Shown here piece after piece: positions 1-14,464 of a stretch of DNA of 64,000 nucleotides. The DNA lies in NCBI GenBank assembly GCA_963514095.1, contig OY741283.1, positions 6,492,406 through 6,556,405 of the forward strand, read 5' to 3'. Positions within the stretch are counted from its first letter, which is position 1. Each line of letters begins with the position of its first letter. A model generated the notes under the pieces. That model did not search any database. It had not been told where the DNA came from and saw only the letters and a program-made list of their open reading frames with translations. The DNA is from Eutrigla gurnardus. Lineage: Eukaryota; Chordata; Actinopteri; Perciformes; Triglidae. A program made the position numbers and the translations under genes.

Positions 1-1120
1 AAAAGGGCCTGAGGGGTTGGATGACGTTGGCTGGACAGCAGCCAAGACGGCAGGTCATGATGTATGGGAGTTTTTTTTTCTTCTTCTCGAAGATCAAGCA
101 GAGTCATGGGAATAGTTCACATTTCCCTGCTACTGTCTCGAAGGTATAAGCTGTCATTAAAGTCAGGATTGATTCTCAGATGAATGCTGTTGCCAGTATT
201 ATATCACACATGACAGGAGGAGCTCAGAACAGCCTCCTGGGACTAAAACACTCACTAATATGACAAGTGCAAGCTAAAATGGGATGAATACAAGGAGTGG
301 CACAAAATATCAGGTTTTTACAGCTGAAGTTACACTAAGAGGCTACATTTCGTAAATGAAGTGCTAATCACGCTGTTCATCCAAGGGTCAGGAATGAGGA
401 GACCGTAGGAAGAAAGAATTAGAAGTGCAGGAGACTGCTCTTTACAAACCAGATATTTTTCCTCATTTTTGATGAATATAGATAGAAAGTTGCTTTAAAT
501 GAAGCTTATTCAAGGATAGCGATAGCTTTTAAGCCTGAATAAGGGACCAGTTTTCATAAGAATCTTAATTTCAATACAGCAAAACATTTTTATTTAAAAA
601 AATAACTCAAAGTGGTATTTATTATCTGAAGAGTCCTTGTACCTTGCATGAGTACAAGCAGATATATGAATTCTTGGGCATATCATTGCACTACTTAAAC
701 AAATTAACTACAGTGTAAAATACAGTAGAAAAATCATTTCCTCTAACCAGCTATATGAGCAGAGGGAAGAAGTGAGGTGGGAATAAATTGAGAGCTGTAA
801 ATGAAGAGGGGGCAGAAGGAGGGCTGTCTTTAATTAAACCTCTATGGTTTGGTACAGTAGAGAGCAGGAAGCTACCAGGAGATGAATGAAACCTGATATC
901 ATGTATCCAGTCATATGGATATTACAACAAAACGCATAAAACTATACACCTTTGAAACCTCTGAGATATAGTTGGCTTACATTCCATCCACCACTATTGA
1001 TAGATAATCATTTTATAATGGATTATTCAGTAAATTTACCCGTCTCTCTCAATTCTATGACAGCCATGTCTATAATGCATGATAAATATAGTTAAATTTT
1101 AATGTTTTATGATTTTATAA

Positions 1121-1327
1121 CACTGTATTATTGTAGTTATGAATGCTTAAATATTCACAATGCTTTATAAAAATAATCAAAACACATTATAAATGACAAT
1201 ATAGACCAATGTCTATATTGCATTATGTACACGCTGCATTATAATCTGCTCATATCACTGTGTAATTATAGCTATACGCACTCATAAATATTCAAAATGC
1301 TTTATAACAATAATCATAACACAGTGT
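1121..1327. repeat. Two diverged direct repeats of about 70 bp flanking a palindrome
   Basis: The segments 1,121-1,190 and 1,256-1,327 share a common order of words (CACTGT, then AAATATTCA, AATGCTTTATAA, AATAATCA, AACACA), about 135 bp apart. Between them, at 1,197-1,220, is a perfect inverted repeat with 10-bp arms (CAATATAGAC and GTCTATATTG) around CAAT. This looks like a remnant of a tandem or mobile repeat; the family is not identified. Confidence 0.55.
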
Positions 1328-4300
1328 GAGGTATTTTTATTGTACATTAGCAATGATTTCTTTGTAATGAACATTTTTTGTTTAGCGCTGGGAAAAAAAG
1401 ATCAGAGCTGCATCAGTCACCTACTGTTTAATGTCCTTGGCAGTCGGAGTGCCGTGTGCTGCTGCGTTCCTCTTTGTGCTCACACATGAAGAGCACAGCA
1501 AACCTGCAAACGCCAGCATGCTCGCTGCATAATTAACCCACGTGCACCGGAAAACACTCGGCGGTAGTCGTAGTCGATATGTGTACTCAGATAATGGGAG
1601 CGAGCGCAAAGCATACCGCCACGCCGTTTGTCAAGTCACACGTTCACGTATGATGAGTGTCTGCCATGTGCCTACCGGGTCACAGCGTTTGACATCGACG
1701 AGGGGCTCCCGAGTCTTTTTTAGTTTCGCGGGACACATGTCATGTGTACGCAATGACACACACGTACACACAAACGCACACACTGCGGGGCCAGAAGGAT
1801 CAGTCATGGACTCCCCGCAGCATTTCCTTGTCGGAGCGAATGCATTGCGACAGGGAACCTGACTCACCACCACACCCGAGGGAGCCCCTCCACCCCCCCA
1901 ACCCCCCCCACGTCAGCGGCGAGCCTATGCAGCCGAGCGCTCACAGCACCAAATCTCTTTTTTCGGAGAGGAAACGGCACCCAACGCGCAGTCGTCCTAC
2001 GGCTGTCAGCGTCAATTACGGTGAATTTTTTTCAAATCATCTTCATGCTTCAATTCATCTTGCTGAACTGAAGCTGAATTGTCATCATCAGTTATGGTCT
2101 CGGGGGTTCGAGTGCTCCACACTCATAATATCAGGTTTCTTTGATGCCGTTGAATTAAAGCCGGAATATTGAGTTGCTTGGGGTTTACATGAATAATCAG
2201 TTTCTTAATGTTGGTCCCTCTGTGGCCCGATGTCAGATGAAACAATTAACAAGAGTTTGTTGGCTCCGTCCCGTCACTTGTGTGTGTCACACGTGACGAA
2301 TGCAATAGGATCAGTTCCGCGTGTTAGAGCATAGATGTTCTCTAGGCTTTTACTTCTCTGTCCTGTGGGAACCAGCCAATCCCACGAGAACTTCTTTCAA
2401 AGGCACGCCAGTTTCAAAGGCATGGCATTTTGTCATTCTGTTACATTGTGCTATGTAGCTCATCCCCGCCTCACACACACACGCAAACTTCACATATTGA
2501 CTTAAGTTTGAAACCAGAAAGTTTGGGCTTTCTGTTTCTCAAGCTACGACGGGTGGAAATCTTTGTGGGACTCATGAAGTTAAAGATTAAATACAGGAGG
2601 CTTTAAAATATGTCGCTTTTGTTCATGTTTGTGTACTTGCACTAAGGTACACTGACAAAGCTGGGCTTGATGGATTTTAAAGGTGTTGAATAAGTGAAAA
2701 GCCTCACAGCTGAAGTGTTTTCTTTTCTTGAAACGGTTGCAGAACCTTTTGTATCTGGGATCCCTTCTGAGATTCACCTAATTGAAGTGTTGCGTTGCCC
2801 TCCTCAACCTTTGTTATATCCTCTTTAAAAATAGATCAAAATCTTAATCCCTTTTGGAAAGATACAATTTGCTCACGCCTAAAAAAAAAAAAAAAAAGGA
2901 CGAGTATAGCTGTTCAAAGATTCTGCTTTGAAACACTCCAATCTAAAAAGTTCAAATGCAGGAGCCAAATATTTGTCAGAAAGCATCCAGGCAGAGCACA
3001 CATTACCCAAGGCTCTTCCCCTGGTGTGTCTTTTTACGCCGACACATTTGAAACCTTCTTCCTCTCAGCCCTCTCCCTAACGCGTCCTCGTCTCCAACGC
3101 TAATACTCTCAGCCAATTTGTACTAATCTCTCATAACAAAGCAATCGTTGCAAATACCATTGGCAATGTTTTATAAACCCCCGTTGATATCAAATCGATT
3201 TAATTGCCAGGCCATGGGAGAGGACGGACGGAAAGGAGGCGGCGATGCTAATGAGACAGCTGTCGCCGAGCGCCGTGACAGCCCATCGCCGTGAGCCGAG
3301 ACGCACCGACGTCTGCCGGCGCTCCCGCTCCGTCTACGAGGGCCGTCCTTGACCGAGACAGAAGGAAGATAGAAGTCAAGCTTCTCTCTCATCAATCAGG
3401 TTGTCAGATAAAAGCCACTGGTTATTTAATATGTTTTAATAACACCAACCCAACTGTAACAACTCGGCGTCGCACACGTTTTCACATTTCCTGTTCTTTC
3501 CACTCTCAGTTTTATACCATCTTCACACCTCTTCTATCCTTAATGCACTGTTCTTTCTCTCCCTTATTTTAACTCTTCCACTAATGGACTGGCTTCCCTT
3601 GTGTTCTCTCCACGCTCGTTGCATCTTCACATCTCTTAAGTATAACGGTCAATGGCGAACAGGATTCCGAGCCTTAATTACACCCCAGAGGAGCCTCATC
3701 CGTTCCTCTCCTCGTCCTCTTATCGCTGCTGCTCCCCCATTCTCTTTGCTTTGTTCTTCATCGCTCCCTCCCTCCTCTGCCTCGCTCCTCTTTCTTGCGG
3801 ACTTACATTTACTCTCTTGCTTTGCATTTGCACCTCTGGCTCTCACTCTTTGCTTAAGGTCGTGATCGTATTATTCTGCTCACTCGCTCTCCGTCCACCG
3901 TCATCTCCCCCTCGTCTCTGACCTCATTACAAAAACATACTCCATGAATATGCAGTCAGATCTTCATGTCAGGAATACATACGCACAGCTAAACCCTCTT
4001 CATGTGGTGTGTGTGTGGTGGGCTTTCTTTTGTTTGTTTCATTAGTTTGATTCCTGTAGGGACACTTTCGTTATTGCTCCACTTCCATTAAAGGTCAGAG
4101 TTCAGAGTTGGCTGAATAACACTTAAAGTGAAGCGGATGTTTGCTGTCATGTGGAAATTAACTGGCTGGGCTTCTGAAAGCCCGCCCTCTTATCCTTACA
4201 ATTATGGTTCATAATGAGAATACTTTCTAAAAACTCCATGTCCTTTTAAGAGTTTAGAAGCTCAAACTGCCGTCTTTATTAATCATTACAGCAACATATG

Positions 4301-7300
4301 TTGCTGATGTCCAACTGAGTGTGAAACTGTTTACACAGTTATAATATTGGGCTGTTAAATCCCCTTAATGAGGTCACATTTGTTCCATGTGTTCTGCTCT
4401 GGTTTTCATCTCTGTGATTAATTTTTTTTGAAGGCAGGAGAATGATGATAATAATCATAAATGAAGCCAGACTTGTGATTAATATGTTTTTAATTAGTCA
4501 TCTGTGGTGCCTATTGCTCTCTTCTTCCCGGGCATTTCAACTTCAAGGTAACAGCATGAAAGATGTGCCGGTGTGTTGAGAATCTGTTCTTTTTTAGTTG
4601 GTACTATGATGAGTCGAGGTTGCAGGATTCCTGATGATAATCAGATTATTGTTAGTTGTCGTTTTTGGCTTTCTCGTCACCAGTCAGAAAGTGCAAATCT
4701 ATTCCCGGGCTGTGTTTTAGCACAAGAACTGGCAAATGTGTCTGATTGTAGGCTAGGTTTAAGTATTTAAATCAGCGAATACATTGTTTTGAAAGCAGGT
4801 ATTGGGTCAGATCTCCAAGCTTCTTTTTCTTATTTCATCACCTAATCACTTTTTAATATTCATGGTCAATCTATGACTTTGGGCTTTTGGAAACACGTTG
4901 GCAACTTGTCTTTGAAAGTACCAAGTTTTAGATATTTTCAGTGAGGTGAGGTTTTGAAAAGAGGCTGACTTCCAGTCTTAGCTGCCCCTGCTGACCAACA
5001 ATCTGTGTTTGTGGTTTTGGGACTTATTTTGTCTTAAAACCACCAGCAGACAGTTACATGTGGGCTAGTGTTCATTGTTATTTAATAGCCATTTATTAGA
5101 TAATGATGAGGTAGAAGAGAACAGACCGGGAGATATTATATTAATGAATCATTTGTATTATAAGTGTTACCACTTCATTTTTTATAGGAGAGCAAAAACA
5201 CGCTAATATTTTTCAGGTTACCCCTGCTCCGATGTTTTATTAGTTTCCACTCTGGCTCGGATTATTTATGAATCATTCTCTAAAGTTCAGAAAGTGTTAT
5301 GGAAATGAAAACCTTTCCCCCTCACATTAATATAAAGAAAACTTTCCTCCAATATTGTGATCCAGAATAAATAAGCATTAAACAGATCGCCCCCACCACA
5401 TGTCAAATTAGTCTACACTACTCTTGCATCTTTATAAAAGATATTTCCACATACCTATATTAGAATACCCCAGGGTTGATCTATGCAGAACATTTCACAG
5501 GGCTCTAGAGCTGGCAAGCCAGAAAAATAAATGTTCTGGGCATGAATTTATGGCATTATTTATATCCATGTCTTGCTGCTTCAGCACTCCTATTGAAAGG
5601 GAAGCTAGCTAGTGAACGACAGCCTTAAATTTCATTACTTCATAGCAGCTAGTAGCCCCTCACCAGGGTGATGACTCATGGTGAAAACAGATAAATCAAA
5701 CATGGTGTGTGTGCCTCTTGGTTCTCGCTGTGCACCAGTCGCAGCAGGGAGGGGAGCCAGCCGAGCGTGGCGTTGCACTGCACTGCTTGTTATCAGGTGG
5801 AGAAAACGAGGACAGAAAGTGGGCAGACGGGGCTGGCGAGCGGGGGGGAGAAAGAGGTGAACGGAGGGGTGAGCAGAGATTGAGAAAAATGAGGGAGAAA
5901 GGCACGGATGGCTGGAGAGACAGAAAGAGAAAGGATGGGGGTCAGCGGGCATGGACAAACGAGTGGGAGAGGGAAGGGAGGCAGACGGAGTGACACTTGA
6001 ATCTGTGCTGAGAGACACTAGTGGAGGACTGACATCGAAGATGAAGAGAAATGTGAGGAAGAGGAGGGGAGGAAAAGCATGAGATGAGTTACAGGGGATT
6101 TCACACACACTCGGGAAACACATATTGTGGGTTGTAGGGAGTAACGGATACATTTGAGGGACATAAATATGAAAGATAAATGTATCATATGAAAGGCTTT
6201 TGAGAGGTTCACGTAGAGGACAACGTCAGAAGACGAGAGGCCGGACTGCGGGAAAGAAACAGTTTAGAGTTCAAACGTCTGCAGTAATCGTATCACTGTA
6301 TTTACTTCACTGCAAAACTGACTGTGTCCCATCTTCACAGACGGTCAGCTGTAGTCTCATCACACAAGCTTCTTGTGACCAGAGTGCATCCCATGCTGCC
6401 ACTGCAGATGAGACACTCCCGATATTTTACAAACACACACACACGGAGCGTAATGCACACATACGCATGTCGGCACACATCAAAACGAGGAAGAAGAGTA
6501 TTTGTATCCCAGTGATGTTCTAATCCCCGTCGGCGCCATATATTTGTAAAGTGCTTTAGGAGGAAAGGGATAACTAGGCACCATGCTGAGCCACAAATGT
6601 AATCAGGACCATGTAAGACTTTAAGTTGACCTCTCCTTGATCAAATTCTCCACAGTCAAAGAATTGGCCAAGGGAAATTCTCTCTAGACAGAAAAATGTG
6701 TATTTCAAAAGCATTTTATATTGTCTGTGTCTGGTTTGTTTGGTGTGTGTGTGTGAGAGAGAGGGGGGGATATGTTAGTTTTGCATGCATGGCTGCACAC
6801 GTGTCTCTCTGTGTAATTGTATGTGTGCACAGCATGCAAAACTTATTTATTAAAACACAGACTTTCAATATTTGATTTCCTGCGCTGAAGCTTCAACGAT
6901 GACTGAGGTGAAATCGTTAATATTTGATCAGACCCAGGTAGCACATAGCGCAACGGACAAAAAAAAAAAGCAGCTCTGACTGCTTGGAGAACGGAGCGAT
7001 GACCTAATATATCACCGAGAAAGAAAGTAAAAACATGACACCTTATTTTCAGGCCGGCTTCTTGTTTCTGTTCTACACTTTACTCTGCACTTTAAATTAT
7101 GTTATAATCATCACCGCACCGGGATTTCCATTGAATATAAAGCCAAATTCAGTGGTGATTTCCTAAATGCAGTGAATTATGTTCGACACATTAGTACTAG
7201 TACTATAAGTGCAGTACTGTAAGCTAGGGAGAATGGAAAGACATTTTGGACAGTCTCAGTGATTTGATGTGCAGAGAGTTCACCAACTGAGGAAGCAGAG

Positions 7301-9059
7301 AGAGTTTGTATATATATATATATATATATGTAGCATATGCACATACATTATCAAGGTGATGACCATCAAATGGTCTAGTCAGTGGTACACATGGCAGGCC
7401 TAGCGGACATGTGCACTGCAACATGCACTTAATCATATTCATGAAAAGGGCAGGTCGCATCTGGAGAATGAATAAATAAAACCCTTCAGCATTCATTAGT
7501 TAGCATGCACAGAGCAGCCGAAAGCTCGCTTTCTGAATGGAGAGTAAAAATCTCTGCCGTCGCTCTGATAAACTGATATTTTCCATTGAAAGCAGCCGCA
7601 GCAGCAGCAGGTGCAGAAGTCACCAAATCGAGCTAGAAGTCGCCACCTCGACAACACTGACAGCCCGGCGCTTCAGGCCTCCCTCCAAATTGACAGCTGA
7701 CACTGAAACCAGTTTCTTTTTTCTTTCTTTCTTTCAAAACATTTTATTTATTGATCGCTGTCGGGATGAAAAGTCAATTTCAACAAGTATAACTCGTAGA
7801 ATGTTTCTGCTGACCTCCAGCGGTGTGACATCTCCCCTCGTGGCAGTGAGGTGGAGGTTTACTCCGGTACGCGTCACTACGGTTACGGGCTGAATCACAA
7901 TTGAAAATCCAGTAGCTCTTGCCAAGTGAAATATTGCCTTTCAGCCCTGGCATTAAGTAACTCTGCCTGAAATCATGATTCAATACGGAGAAAGCTTTGG
8001 AATAAATGAGTGTGCAGACAAGTTCTTGGTTTAAAAGAAGCTCCTGTTAATGTGATTTTTGACTGAGTAGACACTTGGTTCCCTGCACCGCCGACGGCAG
8101 CTGTTGTGTTGCACTCTCACTTGTTCTTTCCCTGTTTTTGTTTATTTGTTCGGTTTTTCCCTCCGGTTACATCAACGTGGAGGCAGCTTTGCGGTCCCTG
8201 TTTTTCCCTGCATGTCCACGCCCTCAAGCAACACACGTTTGTGCGAACCAGTCAGAGAATGAAATCTCCAGGTGTTCAATTGTGTCTGTTTTTTGGTGCA
8301 CGGCTGTACGATTCCATCTCCAGTATGGAGTTATTGTAAATTTGGAGGCATTAGCGTTGCTTGTTGGGTTCAGATGCCCACCGGGATGTGTTTATGCAAA
8401 ACAGGTTGGGATGCAGTCTCACTGGTAACACTCGAGTCCCTGCTTGCATCCAGATTGCATTTTAACCCAATCTTAGGGAGCACAGTTTTAGTCTCTTGGC
8501 TTCTTTTTGATGATGTTAGTGTTGTTCTTCTTTACGCTGCTGGTGTTTAATTTCCATAACACACAGCTGTGATCTATGAGCTGCTGATGGTGCTTTGTAG
8601 TCACACGGGCTGTTGAGGGATTGTGTGATCTTTTATCGAGGCGACGGAAGAGAAAGGTTGAGTGTCTTTATTTACTGGAAGCCGTAAACCTTGACCCCCG
8701 TACTCCCCCTCACTCCCACCACCACATATGCATCACCATGACCTCTCATCTTAGGGATCTACACGGGAACACGCAAACGACACCGCTTACATCTCACACC
8801 TTCTTTCATTTCTTTTTAAATACACATAAACACAGAGTGTTGACAGAACGTAAACAGCACTGTGTCTTTCAGACGATGTGTATCTGGGCTACAGCGACCC
8901 AATTCATTCCTATTATCAGCCATTACCATCACCTCCTGCTCCTGATTTCTATCTGCGCTATCAGACACGATACTTACTACCGCTAATGGGATGACCAGTC
9001 ACATTCCCAGCACCTATCCCTGTCTATTAATTAAACAATTAGTTGCAGCAAGAGGTGGA

Positions 9060-9235
9060 AAGGCTGGGTGACAGTGCTGTTTGAATGGGAAATAGTGTCC
9101 CTTTTGAGGACTGGATTATTTTAAAGTGTAAGGACATTTCAGCTGTGCATTTCATCCATCCTAAGGATATAGGAGCAGGGATTGAACCCCCAACCCTGTG
9201 CTCTATTCCCTGCGCCAGGTACAACCGTAATGCCT
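9060..9235 (-). mobile_element. Degenerate tRNA-derived SINE-like fragment
   Basis: Read on the minus strand, the segment contains a pol III B-box-like word (GGTTCAATCCC, complement at about 9,180-9,190) in a tRNA-like context: GAATAGAGCACAGGGTT precedes it and GCTCC follows. The stretch downstream (ATGTCCTT, about 9,130) resembles fish tRNA-derived SINE bodies. The 5' A-box is poor, so it is an old fragment rather than a functional tRNA. Family not assigned. Confidence 0.4.
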
Positions 9236-9679
9236 ATAATCATGCAAATAAATAATAAGTGAATAACTTTTAACGAAAGAGATGGATATTCATGATATTA
9301 GTGAAACGCTCTCTTACACTTCACAATATTACATGCATGAAAATCAATGGAATTGTCTTTTTTTTATACATGAATGTTATTCAATCAGGTTTTCACTCAT
9401 CTCAAGTCAATAAATATGATATTTATTTGGTGCTTGATGCAACTATTGGCAACATCAGACATCATTCCGAGTCATCTCAGAGCTGCTCAGGTCGACTGGG
9501 TCCCCGAGAGAGTGTGCTAAAGGGAAGGAAGGAAGAAAATATTACATTATATTATATTAGTACACCCTCCTACTTACAGTATGTCAATAAAAGGTAAAAC
9601 CTGCATGTGAATTATTTTCGTTGAGACACCAGCAGCAAACACTATGACAAAAGAGTGTCTGTTGTTTACAGCTGCATCA

Positions 9680-9680
<1 letters not shown>

Positions 9681-9716
<36 letters not shown>
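9681..9716. repeat. (CA)18 microsatellite
   Basis: Uninterrupted CA dinucleotides. Confidence 0.97.
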
Positions 9717-9719
<3 letters not shown>

Positions 9720-12700
9720 GTGTCCATTTAGTAATCTAACATAAAACAACTTTATTGACCGATAGTGGTTCCACGATCGCCCTGCTTTTTACCCATTAGG
9801 GCTTCATATCAAGCTCGTGGTGCCGACTGAATGTGTGATTAATGTCATCGTTGTTGAGGCAGAAGAGCCCCATTTGTACTCGTTATTATTATAACTGTGA
9901 TATAAGTCAGCATATGGATCAAGGGCACACTGCTGTTTTATCCTCTTAGCCAGCACTTAGTGACTAATACAGATCACAAAGACGTGCACTCACACACATG
10001 TGTAGACATAAGTCATGAGCTCTAGTCCACCCTTGTTCTTTTCCCCAGAGACCTTTACTGTCCCGTCAGTCAGTTCCTTTCTCTTCTTTTGTTCCTTTCT
10101 TTAACGGAGACTAATGGGAGACATAAAGACAAGCTACATTTCAATCCATCTCAATACATGACTTAATCAACATACACATGTTTCTGCTTGTTGCTGTTTC
10201 AGTAAGAGCAGCAGGAAAGATGTAAAAACAACAAACAAAACCACCCCTTTCAAGGGAAAATACTTCACAGATGCTTAAATAAACATGCAGTGTGTGAAAT
10301 ATAAATGCGACGATTAAAACAACACATCTACGTGGAGTTTCCCATGATGCCGATATCACAGAGTAATAATTGTGGGCTGTGTGCATGACAATTCCCTAAA
10401 GCCAATATGCAACATTATCCTCTGCTGTGATCCTGGTGTACAATGAGCTGAGGAGGACTCCCGCACCCACAAAACCAGCTCAGCCCAGAACACATTATAC
10501 CCGTACTTGAGTTCTTATTGCATTCTCAATCCACCACCACATAAATGCGCAGCATGAAAACAACATAATGACAAACAGCAGCAGGCGGGAATAAGCTCAA
10601 GAAGTAATTCATAATTATTGAGGAACATTGATTCCAACATTCATGGGGTTCCATATAGATGAAGATTTGCAAAATGTTATTGCTTACATTCATAGCAAGT
10701 TTGCACAATGAATATATTTATATATAAAAGTGTGTGTATACTCCTCTGCTAGTTGTGATCCCCCACTATTTTGTAGACATCAGTGTCGGCTTTAAATTAA
10801 TCTGAACAGGTACAAGCCCAGACGCTGTAACGCTCCGAGCGAGGGGTTCAAGGGTTAACAATTATTACATTCACAGTCATAAATACACGTTAGGAGGGAG
10901 CAGGTCGGAGGGATTTATGTAGCCAGAACATCCATTCATCTGTCTATCGCTAAGGCGAACAATAACTGGCCTCCCACCCAATAAATGACCAAAGAACACG
11001 GACAGAATGAAGTGACATAATTGCTGTGCAAACAGCATATCTCTATTATTCAAGTAATTCTTGTGATAGAGAGCGTATTGTAGTTATTTTGTTATATTGA
11101 AGAAAACAAATTTCCTGTTAAGGTAATAGTCTTTGAGGTTATATTGGAGCACTTAAAGGCAGATGTTTTATTGCAGTGGTGCATTAATGCAGGTCCTTTA
11201 TCTGGGGCAGTGGAAAGAGCATCTACAGATTCTTTATGATTAGTATCTCTTCCTCTTTGGCTCTACATTCTATATCTTACATTGTACATCCAGCTCTTAT
11301 CTTCGCATTTATCACCACGCTCACCTCCTTTACGTCACATGAACCCCCACAGTGCATCAATGCATCATTTCCCCAAAGTCTTGACCTCACTAAATGATAA
11401 AACAAGCTAAGACGGAGAGAATGTAGGATTTGCATTAAATATATCATGAAACTCACCTGTCATTTTTTCTCTCTTTTGTCCCCCATGACCCAGAAGTGGA
11501 AAACAGGAAAGATAATATTTAAATATATTTTTCTTCATCCCATGTAGATCTTTTCTTGTCAGATTGGTAGCACGTGTAGAAAACATGTTTGCCCTCCTTT
11601 TTTTTCCTCTGCCCCACATGCACTCCCCCACATACAGTAGATTTGACACAGAACCATGAATACAAAGAGCAGCCATTCCCATCACAAGACCCAAGAGAAA
11701 TCACTTGCCATTGCACTGCGTAGCCTCAGAGCCCCTGCCCTTTACCTCCAATCCCCCTCATCACAGGAGAGATCCTCTGAGACGGGGAGGGGGGACAGCT
11801 GCGTGAACGCCCAAGAGACGGAGCCTGACTTAGTCTGTCACGGCCTTATATATGCATAAATGATGTTAATGATCCTCGAAGCCGAGGCCACGCCATGCAG
11901 GTCGCACAAACCTGTGTGTTGCTTCTGGGGCGTCCTCTGTATTTCTGTATGACGGTGGAGACATGCAGACTTAAATCATGTTCGGCTCAGTGATTTCAAT
12001 CTAGTCCAAATTGTTTCCACGTGAAAATGAGATTGTGATTTTATCATGCATTCTAGGAAAAACATAGGCCATCTACTCCATATGACATGGTAAAGAGAAT
12101 GCATTCACATTAAAGACAATGCATGAACAGCGCTGGTTAACGTGGGCACACAAGCCTGTTTTCATACGCATCAAAGCATGCTTGCACGCATGCGCACATG
12201 TGGGCACCGACATACATTTACATTCCCTATAATCTACTCCGATGTGGCCCGGGTACAGGGTTAACGGCGCGCTGACTGACGTAATGTAACAGCGCTATCT
12301 TCTGTCCTGAAGAAAAACTGCAAGACTGCAGCAGATTGACTCCGTGTGAACAAGTGGTTTCTTTTTTTTCTTCTCTCGCCTATCTGATGGTAAGCTGCTG
12401 ATTCACTTGGATCAATAATCTCTCTCATCTGATCCAATGAACCTGTCGATAACACTTGTGCACGTGTGCTTGTATCTGTGTGCGTGCAGGCTTTCTGAGC
12501 TGACTCAAAGCCACCCACATACTGTATGTGTGAGCCGGAGGTTCCTCTTGCTTCATATGAACAATATATCAGAAAAATGCCTCTTTCAGCCCACGTCTTC
12601 TCTCCTCCCTCTACTTTTCCACTCTGTTTATCACTGCTGTCTCTTTATTCCTCGTGCTCGCCCTTAATTTTCTAATTTTCTAACACCTTCGTGTTTGAAT

Positions 12701-12763
12701 CTCTTGCAAATTTTTCTATATATATATATATATTTTTTTTTTCATTACTCACAATTCCCTTAT

Positions 12764-12822
12764 CACATCTCTCTCTCCCCTCCCTCTCTCTCTCTCCCCC
12801 CCCCCCCCCCCCCCCCCCTTTG
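12764..12822. repeat. (TC)n followed by a poly-C tract
   Basis: A pyrimidine-only stretch: alternating TC and CCTC blocks run into about 22 consecutive C (about 12,797-12,818). Low-complexity open frames over it are artefacts. Confidence 0.9.
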
Positions 12823-13450
12823 TTTCTCCAGCACTGTCTGTCTCCTCATTCCTCCCTTGGCATCTCCCTCCGCCTCCTTGCCTGCGTCTGACGTCATAGC
12901 AACCGCAGTGTAAGATCCAGGGCTTGCATGACAGTGCCCATCATTCCATCAATATGACTAAGACACCCAGACAGACGAGCACTAGAGGAGGTGGAGAAAG
13001 TGGGAAAGAGGTGGCAGAAAGGGACTGAGCCACACCCACATCACAGGGACATGTAGGGTGAACGCACCGTTGGGGCTATTTGGCCGGCATACTGCGGGCA
13101 AGGTCGGCTTTCGGCAGCGGCATTTTTAATGATGTGACTCACTCCGGAGTGGTGCAGCAAACTGAGCGTGGAAGCAACGCAAGAGGGTGGACAGAAGAGC
13201 GACATAGTGATGTGTCACAGGGCAGAGGCGGATGGGAAGGGGAAGGGTATATAAGAGATCTTAGAGAAAAGGACACACTTCACACTGCATACATGTGTCA
13301 GTGGTCAGAGGCGTAATGAGACTGCAGCATGTGGGAACTGAGATGAGCTGTGTAAGTGTATGGGTAAAAACAGAGTGAGACACGAAGTGATTTGCATATT
13401 AAAGAATTATTGAATCCTCAGTCAGGAGCTATGCAACACGTTCTTTGAGT

Positions 13451-13474
13451 CACACACACACACACACACACACA
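13451..13474. repeat. (CA)12 microsatellite
   Basis: Uninterrupted CA dinucleotides. Confidence 0.97.
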
Positions 13475-14464
13475 ATGAAACATTTTTTAGAAGATATTAA
13501 GGCTCTCACTGTGCAAAATGTGCAGCTCCAGCATTAAAGTGACAGCTTCTGTCACACATGAATCATTTCATAGACACCAGAATAGCTGAACATTCGGTTC
13601 TAATGCCCATTTAGCCCAACTATCACTAACTTACTTGAGATAACACATTGCAGTGCCCCCGAAGGCAATTTAGACCGCAGGAGCTCACCAGACTTCAGTT
13701 AAAACATCTTATCTTAGGTGTGTGTTTGTGGGTGAGGGGATGGGTGGTTGTGTGGAGGTGAAAGAGTGTGTGTGGGCCTGTAATAATGAGATCATGAAAT
13801 ATGCTGTAAGGTCTGACTTTCAAGAGTTGAGCTTTAACAAATGCACCAATGTGTAGAAAGCTTGTGAACTCGTTGCACTAGAGACACCTTGTGGGGCATT
13901 TGTGTAAAAGCATTATGTTTCAAACTGATTTTAGAGGAAATGCAAATATGAAAAAAATAAGGTAATTAAAAAGGATGACCATCTGTCTTCATTATCTTGA
14001 GTAAAGTTTTAATAATACAAGCAAATGTTTTCATTTCTCTCATGTTTATCCAAAAACAACATTATCATTTAATTCAATAATATATTTTGTGTATAGTTCC
14101 CTGCTCAAACTTAGGGCTAAGAAAATAAATTATGACATTTTATATATATATAATCTTATAGGCCTACTATTAGACTGACTAGTCCTATGTCCTTTGTTCC
14201 TTTTTATTGACTAATTTACTTTATACACATCTTAAAATGCATGTTTCAAAAGGTTTAACATTTAAATTATCATTCAAAATAACACATAGCTTACCCAAAC
14301 AACACAATCCATGTAATACTAATGTTGTGGGTCCATGGTGACTGAAGCTCACTATGATTGGTAGGCTGCTCTCGTGAATCGTGACTGGCTCAGGTTTGCG
14401 CTGGAATGAATGAGAAAAACTATTGAATGAATGAAGCAAACATAACGTCGTGTGCCTACGTCAT

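Larger units (their letters stand above)
1..14460. other. Non-coding region upstream of sgsm3; no gene recognised
   Basis: I see no exon series, homologous peptide or RNA gene in this stretch. Long open frames here are short, lie in composition-skewed DNA, or both. It is mostly AT-rich with scattered simple repeats: (TA)n at about 7,311-7,329, (CA)n at 9,681-9,716 and 13,451-13,474, and a poly-C/TC tract at 12,764-12,822. There is also a short diverged repeat pair near 1.1-1.3 kb and a SINE-like fragment near 9.1-9.2 kb. Some segments (about 3.1-3.4, 5.1-5.35 and 11.8-12.1 kb) are rich in homeodomain-type words and could be conserved non-coding elements, but that needs alignment to decide. 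Confidence 0.6.

Noticed and set aside
1744..2172. 142-codon plus-strand open frame
   Set aside because: Overlaps other open frames in GC-rich DNA, starts in a CA-repeat region, and the peptide is not recognisable.
5635..6153. 172-codon minus-strand open frame
   Set aside because: It lies in strongly purine-skewed DNA, giving Ser/Pro/Leu-rich low-complexity protein with overlapping open frames in several registers; no splice or homology evidence.
9178..9192. tRNA gene on the minus strand
   Set aside because: Only a B-box-like word is convincing; no cloverleaf or A-box, so called a SINE remnant.
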